Shown one piece after another: positions 32,099 to 40,140 of a DNA stretch of 51,080 bases. Below the pieces are notes generated by a model. It did not search any database and was not told the DNA's origin. It saw only the letters and a program-made list of their open reading frames with translations. The DNA is from an uncultured Eubacteriales bacterium. GTDB taxonomy: Bacteria > Bacillota > Clostridia > Oscillospirales > Oscillospiraceae. How positions within the stretch are numbered: position 1 is the first letter of the stretch; every line of letters starts with the position of its first letter. Location of the stretch: NCBI GenBank assembly GCA_900316205.1, contig ONBX01000014.1, positions 1 to 51,080 of the forward strand, written 5' to 3'. The position numbers were made by a program, and so were the translations under genes.

Positions 32099-33314
32099 AA
32101 AGAAAACCAAAGACGGTAAGCGGTTCTATGAGCTACGGGCATACAGCAAAGAAAAGGGGCGGTATTACACCAGCAGATGGTATGTCCCGGAGGGCTGGGG
32201 ATCACGTTCTATTCAGAACGAACTTAAAACCCAGCTCGTAAACTTCCAGAACGCCGTAAACGCCGGGGAAATCCTTTCTAAAAAAGAACAGGCAGCAAAG
32301 GCAGAGGCGGAGCGGGCCGCTGCGGAGAAAGCCGCTGCGGAGCTGGCGAAGCTCAAAACCGTCAAGCAGTACGCCAATTCCGTATTCATGCCGGATAAGG
32401 AAAGGAGCATTTCGGAGAATACGCGCCTGTCCTATCGCTCGAACCTGGATAAACACATTCTGCCGAAGCTGGGCGCCACCCTGATGCAGGATGTAACGCC
32501 CGCCATGATCAACGCGCTGCTCTTTGACTTCCAGAAGGATCACAGCTATGGCAGCACAGTAAAGCTTTACAATGTCCTTCACGGCCTGTTTGAATCGGCT
32601 CTGTTTGATGACACCATCCAGATCACGCCGATGATGAAGGTCAAGAGGCCCAAGCAGAAGAAGGACGAGCGGGCCGTTGCAGAGGCTGACAAAGCCCTGT
32701 TTGCTGACGAGCTGCTCCATGTTCTGGACTGTCTTAAAAACGAGCCTCTGAAATGGCGCTGCTATATTGAGCTGATGGCAGACACCGGAATGCGGCGTGG
32801 TGAGTGCTGCGCGGTTCAATGGTCTGACTTTGATTTCAAAGCCGGAACCGTCACCATCAAGCGCAATCTGCAATACAGCACCGACAAGGGCGTGTATGAG
32901 GCAGCACCGAAGGGAGGACGCTTCCGGACGGTTGATATCGGGCCTGATGTGATCGCCCTTCTGAAAGCCTACCAGCAGGAACAGGCCAGCAAGCGCCTTT
33001 CAAAATGGGTCTTCACGCAAGAGGGCGAAGATGAACCGATGTTCCCCCACGCGCCGACAAGATACTTCCAGAAGTTCGGGGAGCGGTACAATATCCCTGG
33101 CTTCCATCCTCATCTGCTGCGGCATACATCGGCAACTCTGAGCCTGACGAATGGCGGCGATCCGAAGAGTGTTGCAGATCGTCTCGGTCACGCCGATGCC
33201 GCCGTCCTGCTTCGGGTCTATGCCCACGCATCCGATGAGAGCATCAGGAACGCCGGACAGGCCGCAAGGGACGCGCTCAAGCTGAAGAAGGAAAAAGCAA
33301 AGGCGGAGGCTTAA
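32082..33314 (+). CDS. int: Tyrosine-type site-specific integrase
   Basis: This 410-residue integrase has an N-terminal AP2-like arm-binding part (about 1-50), an Ala/Glu/Lys coiled linker (about 65-90), a core-binding domain (about 92-190) and a catalytic domain. The active-site residues are visible: Arg in TGMRRGE near 236, HLLRHT near 349, LGHAD near 372 and the nucleophile Tyr in LRVYAHA near 382. It inserts the element into tRNA-Thr. It is the gene nearest the rebuilt tRNA and ends in a terminator that overlaps its stop codon. Confidence 0.95.
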   Translation: MANAVEKKTKDGKRFYELRAYSKEKGRYYTSRWYVPEGWGSRSIQNELKTQLVNFQNAVNAGEILSKKEQAAKAEAERAAAEKAAAELAKLKTVKQYANSVFMPDKERSISENTRLSYRSNLDKHILPKLGATLMQDVTPAMINALLFDFQKDHSYGSTVKLYNVLHGLFESALFDDTIQITPMMKVKRPKQKKDERAVAEADKALFADELLHVLDCLKNEPLKWRCYIELMADTGMRRGECCAVQWSDFDFKAGTVTIKRNLQYSTDKGVYEAAPKGGRFRTVDIGPDVIALLKAYQQEQASKRLSKWVFTQEGEDEPMFPHAPTRYFQKFGERYNIPGFHPHLLRHTSATLSLTNGGDPKSVADRLGHADAAVLLRVYAHASDESIRNAGQAARDALKLKKEKAKAEA

Positions 33315-33329
33315 TGCCCCCGCCTTTTT
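33301..33329 (+). terminator. Integrase terminator overlapping its stop codon
   Basis: AGGCGGAGGC (33301-33310) pairs with GCCCCCGCCT (33316-33325) with one mismatch, followed by TTTT. The stop TAA lies in the loop. Confidence 0.85.
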
Positions 33330-33336
33330 GTGGTCA

Positions 33337-33355
33337 ATAGTAGTTTTTTAGTAGT
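33337..33355. repeat. Right arm-type repeat of the element
   Basis: ATAGTAGTTTTTTAGTAGT is identical to 26797-26815, about 100 bp inside the right att. A partial third TAGTAGTTTTTT continues after it. Confidence 0.75.
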
Positions 33356-33406
33356 TTTTTGCCATTTCAGCCAAAACGCCAAACATCTCGTTTTTTCAAA
33401 AAGTAC

Positions 33407-33451
33407 ATAGAAAAAGCAAAAAGCACCAGAAACGATTGCGTTTCTGGTGCT
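33407..33451 (-). terminator. Element-supplied terminator for tRNA-Thr
   Basis: AGCACCAGAAAC (33422-33433) pairs with GTTTCTGGTGCT (33440-33451). On the minus strand it is followed by TTTTTGCTTTTT. It lies just after the rebuilt tRNA and inside the element, replacing the original terminator that was pushed to 26571-26610. Confidence 0.85.
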
Positions 33452-33456
33452 AAAAG

Positions 33457-33533
<77 letters not shown>

Positions 33534-33564
33534 AAAGTACATGCCCCCTATTGGGGGGCATGTG

Positions 33565-33641
33565 TGGCGACCGAGAAGGGACTTGAACCCTCGACCTCCG
33601 GCGTGACAGGCCGGCGTTCTAACCGACTGAACCACTCGGCC
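33565..33641 (-). tRNA. tRNA-Asp (GTC)
   Basis: The 77-nt minus-strand tRNA begins GGCCGAGTGGTTCAGTCGGT, with anticodon loop CTGTCAC (anticodon GTC), T-arm GGGTTCAAGTCCC and encoded CCA. The acceptor GGCCGAG pairs with CTCGGTC. Between it and tRNA-Thr is a small palindrome ATGCCCCC/GGGGGGCAT (33541-33561). Confidence 0.97.
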
Positions 33642-33652
33642 ACGGCTCAGTT

Positions 33653-33681
33653 AATATACCAAAAGAACGAGGATTTGTCAA
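33653..33681 (-). promoter_or_regulatory. Promoter of the tRNA-Asp/tRNA-Thr operon
   Basis: On the minus strand TTGACA (33681-33676) and TATATT (33658-33653) are 17 bp apart, 12 bp before the tRNA-Asp 5' end. Confidence 0.88.
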
Positions 33682-33851
33682 TATCTTTTTTTCAGAATGA
33701 GGATTTTTTTCGCGGCAGCCGCTTCGGAAGCGGAAGCAGAGAGCCGCAGGACGGGTAGCCAAGCCCTCCGTCATCCGCCTCGCGACGCGAAGCTAGTCCT
33801 TTAGGGCGGGGGATCGGCGGATGCCACCTCCCCTTTCAGGGGAGGCCAAAG

Positions 33852-34105
33852 GCAGGCGGCCGCAGATCGCCCCTACTGCGGGAGCGGAGATGGGCGGATC
33901 CCCCTTCAGTCACGACGGCAGGCCGCCGCGACAGCTCCCCCGGCGGGGGAGCCAAGAGCTGTCTGCCCTCTTCTTTTAGACAAAGGGAATATGATCGAGG
34001 GCAGGCGGCCGCAGATCGCCCCTACTGCGGGAGTGGAGATGGGCGGATCCCCCTTCAGTCACGACGGCAGGCCGCCGCGACAGCTCCCCCGGCGGGGGAG
34101 CCAAG
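33852..34105. repeat. 105-bp direct repeat in a REP-rich gap
   Basis: 33852-33956 and 34001-34105 match over 105 bp with a single difference (C against T at 33885/34034). Each unit has a REP-like CGGCCGCAGATCGCCCCTAC stretch, then CACGACGGCAGGCCGCCGCG and CTCCCCCGGCGGGGGAG. The 44 bp between are unique. The remaining gap (33642-34165) holds further palindromes and no gene. Confidence 0.85.
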
Positions 34106-34165
34106 GGATTTGCCTGCGGGAGGGCGGACGAGCAATGCTCGTCCCTACGTCGGAAGAGGGCTTTT

Positions 34166-35056
34166 TCAAGCCTCTCCCGCTTTGTCCCGGCGCAGCAGCA
34201 GAAGGAGCGCGAGCAGCAGCAGGGGGATCCCGGCGATAAGGCCGTGCATGGCGGGGCCAAGGATGGTCTCGTTGGCATAGGCCGGGTCCAGAACCAGCAG
34301 CGGGACGCCTGCCGCGGCGTTCACCGCACCGTGGCCCAGGGCGGGGTACCAGATGGAGTCGGTCTTCTCATACAGCAGGTCCAGGAAGATGCCAAGGGCC
34401 GTGGTGAACAGGCAGAAAGTCAGCATCCCCAGCACGGGGAAGCCCCAATAGGAAAGCCCGTATTCGTAACCCGCCAGCAGCATCACCGGCCAGTGCCAGG
34501 CGCCCCAGATGACCCCGCCCAGCAGCAGACCCTTCCGGCGGCCGAAACGCTCTTTCAGCCTCGGCAGCATGACGCCCCGCCAGCCGATCTCCTCCCCCAG
34601 TGAGGGGAAGATGTTGACAAAGGGCGCGTAGCTCAGGGCGGCGGCTGCCTGGATCAGCAGAAAGAAGCTCACCGGCAGGGCCTGGGCCTGGAATTGGGCC
34701 AGGGCCTCGGGGCCGGCGGCCTCCAGCTGGGCCAGGAGGGTCTTGCCGCTGAGGTCGAAGCGGGCCGGGAAGCAGAGAAAATACAGCGCCGCGCCCAGGA
34801 CCATCAGCAGCGCCGGGACGAGCCAGGCGGCCAGGAGCCATCTCCAGTTTTGCCGGAGGCGAGGCTTCCAACCAAGATCCCCCAGGGGGACCCGGGCAAG
34901 GACCGCCGCCAGCAGCGGCATGAACATGCAGAAGACCATGATGAGCTGAAAGGCCCCGGTATTGCCCTGCAGCGCTTGCCAGGAGGCCAGCGCCTGGATG
35001 GGCCAGGCCAGGGCAAAGGACCAGAGCAGATAGGGCAGCAGCTTTTTATCGCGCAT
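34166..35056 (-). CDS. CPBP-family intramembrane metalloprotease
   Basis: ATG 35056 follows AGGAGG; 296 residues. About eight hydrophobic segments surround the CPBP motifs SLGEEIGWRGVMLPRL (EExxxR, near residue 165) and WGAWHWPVMLL (HxxxB-type, near 195), then a third conserved polar helix. This family cleaves membrane-embedded or signal substrates, and some confer bacteriocin self-protection. It stands alone on the minus strand, with a tandem REP array upstream. Confidence 0.88.
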   Translation of the reverse strand: MRDKKLLPYLLWSFALAWPIQALASWQALQGNTGAFQLIMVFCMFMPLLAAVLARVPLGDLGWKPRLRQNWRWLLAAWLVPALLMVLGAALYFLCFPARFDLSGKTLLAQLEAAGPEALAQFQAQALPVSFFLLIQAAAALSYAPFVNIFPSLGEEIGWRGVMLPRLKERFGRRKGLLLGGVIWGAWHWPVMLLAGYEYGLSYWGFPVLGMLTFCLFTTALGIFLDLLYEKTDSIWYPALGHGAVNAAAGVPLLVLDPAYANETILGPAMHGLIAGIPLLLLALLLLLRRDKAGEA

Positions 35057-35118
35057 GGGAGCCTCCTTTCGTCTTCTTTCCATCAGGAGACCGCAGGAAT
35101 CATCCGGGCCCCGCTGTG

Positions 35119-35320
35119 TCGTAGGGGCGGCCTTTGGCCGCCTGTATTTTTCATTCTTTATTGAGGCGACCACAGGTCGCCCCTGCGAGAGACGACCACA
35201 GGTCGCCCCTACGAGAGGCGACCACAGATCGCCCCTATGAGAGGCGACCACAGATCGCCCCTATGAGAGGCGACCACAGATCGCCCCTGCGAGAGGCGAC
35301 CACAGGTCGCCCCTACGAGT
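35119..35320. repeat. Tandem array of six 26-bp REP units with a preceding REP
   Basis: A REP GTAGGGGCGGCC/GGCCGCC is at about 35119-35145. Then six head-to-tail 26-bp units run 35165-35320, each GGCGACCACAG(G/A)TCGCCCCT(A/G)(C/T)GAGA with at most three differences. Each unit contains the GGCGACC/GGTCGCC palindrome of the REP next to the RAYT gene. There are no CRISPR spacers and no gene. Confidence 0.92.
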
Positions 35321-35411
35321 GGGGACGATGGGGGACGGCCCGCTTCGCGGGGACCTCATCCGGCCGCCTTGCGGCCACCTTCCCCCTGCGGGGGGAAGGC
35401 AAAGATCACCG

Positions 35412-36998
35412 TCACAGCGCTTCGAAGATCTTGACGCCCTTTTTGCGGATCCAGTAATACAGCAGTACGCTGAGCACCGTGAGCAGCGCCAGCAGGATCC
35501 AGCCCATAAGCTCCGGGGTGACGGCGTCGCTGAAGATGAGACAGGCCAGGATGGGCAGCAGCACCAGGCCCATGCCGATGAACATGGTGAGCAGCACGCT
35601 GGCCCCGCTCTTCACGGCCTGAGTCTCGTTGATCCAGTTGAAGTTGGGGTGACGCAGATTCTCGAAGAGGCCCAGGAAGCCGGAAAACATGCCGAAGACC
35701 GTGGGCAGGAGCAGCACCAGCACCAGCATCTGCCCCTGATAGTCCAGCGTCAGCGCCGTGACCACCGAGAGGATGGCGAGGGGCGGCAGGGCGATGAGCA
35801 TGTGCAGCCGCAGCTTTGCCCGCAGCACCTCCCAGGAGGACACAGGCAGGGACTTTGGCAGCCACAGGTACTTGCCCTCCAGAGAGATGGAGGGAGCGGT
35901 GAGGAACACCAGGGAGGCCATGTAGCACAGGCCAGCCAGGATCAGGGGCTTGAAGACGGAAGACAGCATCTCCCACTCCGGCAAGGCGGTGAGGGAGCGG
36001 CCCTTGATGGCGAGATAGACCGCCGCGGCCAGGGTAAAAAAGCTGCCCAGGGCGCCGTTCAGCAGGTAGGCGGGGCTGGCCCAGAGGCGGCGCAGCTCGT
36101 GGATCAGCAGGGCAGCGCCGGGGCTGCGGAGCTTCGCGGTGCGCTCCACATAGACCGCTTTGGCAACGCTGCCCTTGGCGGTGGCGGTGCGGATGAAGCT
36201 GCGGGAAAGCAGCCACAGGCAGAGGGCGAAGGCCGCCGCGGCGCTGCCGAGCAGCAGGGCCATAAGATCCAGGCGTCCCTCGGCGATGGCGCGGCCCGCC
36301 CAGACCACCGGTGCTGCAGAGCCCAGGGATTTCTCCAGCATGGCGGGATCGGCGGCAAGCGAAGAGAGCATGCTGTTCATGCGGAAGCTGAAGTACATGT
36401 AGATCCCCAGAAAGCCCAGAGTGAGCACCAGGGAGATCAGGGACTTGTTCTTCGCCTTGTTGGAGGCCAGGTGGATCACCCAGCCCAGGAAAGAGGAAAT
36501 TGCCAGGTTCAGCAGGGGCAGCACCAGCAGGAAGATGACGGCGAAGGCAGCGATCCCCGGGACACCAAGGCCGCCCTCCCAGAAGAGCAGGGCCGGAATG
36601 GCCACCGGCAGGGCGATGACCACGGCCACTACATAGAGGAGGAACAGCCTGCTCAGCAGAATGTCGATGGGTCGGATGGGCATGCTCAGCAGCAGGTCGT
36701 TGTCCCGGGCCTCGAAGAGCTGGTGCTTTGCCAAAATGGCGTTGCCCACGATCATGAGGCCAAAGCTCATCACTGCCGCCATGCCGAAGTACAGCCAGCC
36801 CAGGCCCAGCATGGCCAGGGGCGCAGCCAGCACCTCAAAGATCCGGGCGAAGAGAGTGCCCAGGGAGAAGAGGGACAGAAGCATCAGCGTGGCAAAGCCG
36901 ACGAGCTTGCCCTTGCTCTGGGCCTTTTTGGTTCTGCCGGCGCCGGTGAGGACGTTGAGCAGAGCCTCCATCCGGGAACGCAGCAAAACCTTAAGCAT
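35412..36998 (-). CDS. ABC exporter membrane protein, 528 aa
   Basis: The polytopic protein begins MLKVLLRSRMEALLNVLTGA. It has about 10-12 hydrophobic segments and the DLLLSMPIRPIDILLSRLFL loop typical of large ABC-2 type permeases from Firmicutes. It overlaps the ATPase gene by 8 nt and is the last gene of the operon. It may export a peptide or lipid; the substrate is unknown. Confidence 0.85.
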   Translation of the reverse strand: MLKVLLRSRMEALLNVLTGAGRTKKAQSKGKLVGFATLMLLSLFSLGTLFARIFEVLAAPLAMLGLGWLYFGMAAVMSFGLMIVGNAILAKHQLFEARDNDLLLSMPIRPIDILLSRLFLLYVVAVVIALPVAIPALLFWEGGLGVPGIAAFAVIFLLVLPLLNLAISSFLGWVIHLASNKAKNKSLISLVLTLGFLGIYMYFSFRMNSMLSSLAADPAMLEKSLGSAAPVVWAGRAIAEGRLDLMALLLGSAAAAFALCLWLLSRSFIRTATAKGSVAKAVYVERTAKLRSPGAALLIHELRRLWASPAYLLNGALGSFFTLAAAVYLAIKGRSLTALPEWEMLSSVFKPLILAGLCYMASLVFLTAPSISLEGKYLWLPKSLPVSSWEVLRAKLRLHMLIALPPLAILSVVTALTLDYQGQMLVLVLLLPTVFGMFSGFLGLFENLRHPNFNWINETQAVKSGASVLLTMFIGMGLVLLPILACLIFSDAVTPELMGWILLALLTVLSVLLYYWIRKKGVKIFEAL

Positions 36999-37704
36999 CG
37001 TGATCCTCCAGTTCCAGGAACACGTCCTCCAGGGACTCGTTGCCCTTCACGTCCTGCATGGAGCCGCTGGCGATGAGATGACCGCCCTTGATGATGGCGA
37101 CCTTGTCGCAGAGCTTTTCCGCCACGTCCAGCACGTGGGTGGAAAAGAAGATGGCGCCGCCCTTGTCGCAGTGCCGGTGCATCAGCTCCTTGAGCAAAAA
37201 GGCGGCCTTGGGGTCCAGACCCACAAAGGGTTCGTCCATCAGGATCAGGCGGGGCTCGTGGATCCAGGCGGCGATCAGGGCCAGCTTCTGCTTCATGCCG
37301 TGGGAGAAGGCGGACACCGGCTGGGCCAGGTCGTTCTCGATGCCCAGCATCTCGGCGTAGGTATGGATCCGCTCCCGGCGGACCGTGGGCTCCACCCGGT
37401 AGATGTCGCCGATGAAGTTCAGAAAGCGGATGCCGCTCATGTATTCGTAGATATCCGGGTTATCCGGGATGTAGGCCATGCGCTGCTTGCAGCCCAGGGG
37501 GTCTGACACGATGTCCTTGCCGTCGATATGGATGCTGCCCCGGTCGAAGGGCAGGATGCCCGCGCAGGATTTCAGGGTGGTGGTTTTGCCGGCGCCGTTG
37601 TGGCCGATGAAGCCGTAGATTTCCCCCGGGGCGATGTGCAGGGAGAGATCGTCCACGGCCTTGGTGTCGCCGTAGGTCTTGGTCAGATGCTCAATGGTCA
37701 GCAT
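36991..37704 (-). CDS. ABC transporter ATP-binding protein, 237 aa
   Basis: Walker A GHNGAGKTT near residue 35, signature FSHGMKQKLALI near 134, Walker B LILMDEP near 155 and an H-loop at FFSTHVLD near 189. ATG 37704 follows AAGGAGAATCATT. It pairs with the downstream permease. A DUF1648 protein gene precedes it with a 35-bp gap. Confidence 0.92.
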   Translation of the reverse strand: MLTIEHLTKTYGDTKAVDDLSLHIAPGEIYGFIGHNGAGKTTTLKSCAGILPFDRGSIHIDGKDIVSDPLGCKQRMAYIPDNPDIYEYMSGIRFLNFIGDIYRVEPTVRRERIHTYAEMLGIENDLAQPVSAFSHGMKQKLALIAAWIHEPRLILMDEPFVGLDPKAAFLLKELMHRHCDKGGAIFFSTHVLDVAEKLCDKVAIIKGGHLIASGSMQDVKGNESLEDVFLELEDHDA

Positions 37705-37739
37705 AATGATTCTCCTTTATCTCAATAGGGTCGGACTTT

Positions 37740-38243
37740 TTACCGGGCCCGGGCAAGGCGGATGAAATAGCGCACCAGCGGCGCAAAGATCAGGATCAGC
37801 ATGATGCCTGTCACGTTGCCGCTGAAATGCTCCGGCAGATTGGCCTGGTACACGGCAAAGCCGGCGAAGGCCAGCGCGCAGCTCAGCCGCAGATCCGCCA
37901 TCAGGTCACGGACCAGCCGATAGACCCGGACCCGGTTCAGCACCGTAACGCGCACGCCGGTGTTCCAGCTCTTGGGGAAGCGCCCGCAGACGGCAACCGT
38001 CAGGTCCGTCACCAGCCCGATGACGGGCATCAGCAGCAGGGATCCCCGGCCGCCGTAGCCGTCAATCTGGCCGGCAAAGTTATAGTGGGTGGGGATCCGC
38101 TCCGGCAGCTTCTTCCAGATGATGAGAATGTAGACGATGGAACCCAGCAGGATCAGCGGCGCCAGGATCCCGGCGATGCGCTGGTATCGTGTGGTGGGAG
38201 AGCCGCAGAAGGCGTCCACCTGGGCGCGGGAGGGGATACGCAT
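37740..38243 (-). CDS. DUF1648-domain membrane protein, 167 aa
   Basis: It starts MRIPSRAQVDAFCGSPTTRY after AGGAGG. The segment KKLPERIPTHYNFAGQIDGY, flanked by hydrophobic helices (about 24-43 and 60-80), is the DUF1648 motif known from SdpI-like immunity and other membrane proteins. Two more membrane segments follow. It may act with the ABC exporter that follows, for example in immunity or envelope regulation; this is inference from context. Confidence 0.8.
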   Translation of the reverse strand: MRIPSRAQVDAFCGSPTTRYQRIAGILAPLILLGSIVYILIIWKKLPERIPTHYNFAGQIDGYGGRGSLLLMPVIGLVTDLTVAVCGRFPKSWNTGVRVTVLNRVRVYRLVRDLMADLRLSCALAFAGFAVYQANLPEHFSGNVTGIMLILIFAPLVRYFIRLARAR

Positions 38244-38269
38244 GGGTGCCTCCTTTCATGTGGCAGCAG

Positions 38270-38375
38270 GTTCCCTTGCCTCCCCTCGGGGGGAGGTGCC
38301 CCGAAGGGGCGGAAGGGGGAAAAACCCCTATTCCCCAGTGTGAGCACTGGGGACTTCCCCCAGAGGGGGAAGCAA
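38270..38375. repeat. Small REP-like palindromes
   Basis: CCTCCCCTCGGGGGGAGG (about 38279-38296), GCCCCGAAGGGGC and CCCCAGTGTGAGCACTGGGG (38334-38353) lie between two minus-strand genes. The last belongs to the same family as that near 763-784. Confidence 0.6.
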
Positions 38376-38386
38376 GTGGACTGCTC

Positions 38387-38590
38387 TTACTTGATGTCCA
38401 GCTCGATGGGCTTGTCGATCTCCTCACCCACGTATTTGCCGTTCTTCTTCCGCTGCTTGACGCACTCGGTCAGCAGATACTCGATCTGACCGTTGATGGA
38501 GCGGAAGTCGTCCTCCGCCCAGGCGGCAATGGCGTCATAGAGCTTGGGGGACAGGCGCAGCGGCACCTGTTTCTTCGCGTTGTCTGCCAT
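38387..38590 (-). CDS. Arc-like RHH protein next to the SPFH gene, 67 aa
   Basis: The product starts MADNAKKQVPLRLSPKLYDA and continues with NGQIEYLLTECVKQRKKNGK, an Arc/CopG-like strand-helix-helix (strand VPLRL). It follows the SPFH gene by 9 nt in the same direction, so the two are co-transcribed. It is a plausible autorepressor of the pair, acting on the TGATATCA repeats in the promoter. Confidence 0.75.
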   Translation of the reverse strand: MADNAKKQVPLRLSPKLYDAIAAWAEDDFRSINGQIEYLLTECVKQRKKNGKYVGEEIDKPIELDIK

Positions 38591-38599
38591 GGCTGCTCC

Positions 38600-39631
38600 T
38601 TAATAGAGGCTGCCGGAATTGACAACGGGCTGGGCGTCCCGGTTGCCGCAGAGGACTACCAGAAGATTGGAGACCATGGCGGCCTTGCGCTCCTCGTCCA
38701 GTTCCACGGTGTGGTTCTCGCTGAGCCGCTCCAGGGCCATCTCCACCATGCCCACGGCCCCGTCCACGATCATCTTGCGGGCGTCGATGATGGCGCTGGC
38801 CTGCTGGCGCTGCAGCATGACCGCGGCGATCTCCGGCGCGTAGGCCAGGTAGGTGATGCGGGCCTCGATGATCTCGATGCCGGCCTCCGTGACCTTCTGC
38901 TGGATCTCATCCCGGATGCGCTGGGCCACCAGCTCGCTGGAGCCCCGGAGGCTGCCTTCATCGGCCACGCCGTCGCCGGTGGTGTCCACGCCGGGAGCCA
39001 CGTCATAGGGGTAGATGCGCACGATGTTGCGCACGGCGCTGTCACACTGCAGGGAGAGATATTCCTTGTAGTTATCCACGTTGAAGACGGCCTTGGCGGT
39101 ATCCGTCACCTTCCAGATGACGGCGATGCCGATCTCCACGGGGTTGCCCAGGCAGTCGTTGATCTTCTGCCGGGAGTTGGAGAGGGTCATGGCCTTCAGA
39201 GAGATCTTCTTGTTGGGCATCTCCACGCTTTGGCCGGCCCCGGTGAGCAGGGCGTTCAGGTTGGCGCCGCCGCTCTGGCCGCCGTCCACATCGCCGGACT
39301 GGTTCAGCTTGGTCTTGGCCGCGGGGTTCACCGCCACGCAGAAGGGATTGACAAAGTAGAAGCCCTCCTCCTTCAGGGTGCCGATGTATTTGCCGAAGAG
39401 GGTCAGCACCAGGGCCTCCTGGGGCTTGAGCACCTTCAGCCCCGGCAGGGGGAGCCAGCCCACGGAAAGCCACACGATGCCCAGCACCAGCAGCGCGGTG
39501 CCCCAGCCGTGGCCCTGATCCATCTGAATCCCACCGAACACGGTGCAGAATATGGCTGCCAGGTACAGCAGGACCGTCAGCAGCAGCACGGACATGCCGT
39601 TCTTCTTGTTGTTGAGCACGATTTCTTTCAT
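38600..39631 (-). CDS. SPFH (band 7/prohibitin-like) domain protein
   Basis: ATG 39631 follows AGGAGGAGG; 343 residues. Two hydrophobic segments (about 13-30 and 37-60) are followed by an SPFH domain (about 60-250, with [20 protein letters not shown] and [20 protein letters not shown]) and a coiled-coil/oligomerisation tail. Proteins of this type form membrane microdomain scaffolds. It is followed by an RHH gene. Conserved pairs of this kind occur in Firmicutes, but their role is unclear. Confidence 0.88.
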   Translation of the reverse strand: MKEIVLNNKKNGMSVLLLTVLLYLAAIFCTVFGGIQMDQGHGWGTALLVLGIVWLSVGWLPLPGLKVLKPQEALVLTLFGKYIGTLKEEGFYFVNPFCVAVNPAAKTKLNQSGDVDGGQSGGANLNALLTGAGQSVEMPNKKISLKAMTLSNSRQKINDCLGNPVEIGIAVIWKVTDTAKAVFNVDNYKEYLSLQCDSAVRNIVRIYPYDVAPGVDTTGDGVADEGSLRGSSELVAQRIRDEIQQKVTEAGIEIIEARITYLAYAPEIAAVMLQRQQASAIIDARKMIVDGAVGMVEMALERLSENHTVELDEERKAAMVSNLLVVLCGNRDAQPVVNSGSLY

Positions 39632-39651
39632 TGTTTCGCGCCTCCTCCTTT

Positions 39652-39691
39652 TTGATATCAAAATGATATCACAGCAATATGAGCATGTCAA
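39652..39691 (-). promoter_or_regulatory. Promoter of the SPFH-RHH pair with twin palindromes
   Basis: On the minus strand TTGACA (39691-39686) and TATCAT (39668-39663) are 17 bp apart. TGATATCA occurs twice in the region just after the -35 (about 39653-39660 and 39664-39671), each self-complementary, a likely operator. Confidence 0.75.
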
Positions 39692-39719
39692 GAGAAATCG
39701 GAAAGATTTTTACGGGACG

Positions 39720-40130
39720 GGGGACCATGTCATCCTGAGGAGGTGAAACCGACGAAGGATCTCGACGGCGCCGGGCGGGAAGCCCCGCAGCTTCGTAGGG
39801 GCCGACACCCTCTTGGCGGCCCGGCGCGGCGATCTTGACGATATGAACAGCCTCGGGCGAATCCGCACTTCTTGCCCCTTGGCTCGCCCCGCCGAAGGCA
39901 GGGGAGAGCTGGCGCCTGCGCCTGAGAGGGGAATCATCGGAGGGAAAGCGGCCCCTCTCAGTCCCTTCGGGACAGCTCTCCCCGACGCGGGGAGAGCCAA
40001 GAGCGCGCTGAATGCGGAGGACGCGCTCTTGGCTCTTATAACAGCCGGCTGCGGATCCGCACCCGGAAACCATACCTTGCGCCGGGACGAGATCCTTTGC
40101 TGCGCGAAGCCATGAAAGGGTTGAGAACGA
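39720..40130. repeat. REP-like cluster between the SPFH and radical SAM genes
   Basis: It contains GTCATCCTGAGGAGGTGAAA and CCGACGAAGGATCTC (about 39728-39762), the inverted counterpart of the repeat at 19409-19441. It also has CTTGGCTC repeats (39878, 40028) and GCGCCTGCGCCTGAGAGGGG-type palindromes. No gene is supported. Confidence 0.6.
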
Positions 40131-40140
40131 GGGAGCTCTT

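Noticed and set aside
35165-35320. Possible CRISPR array
   Set aside because: The units are head to tail with no unique spacers, and there are no cas genes nearby. It is a tandem REP array.
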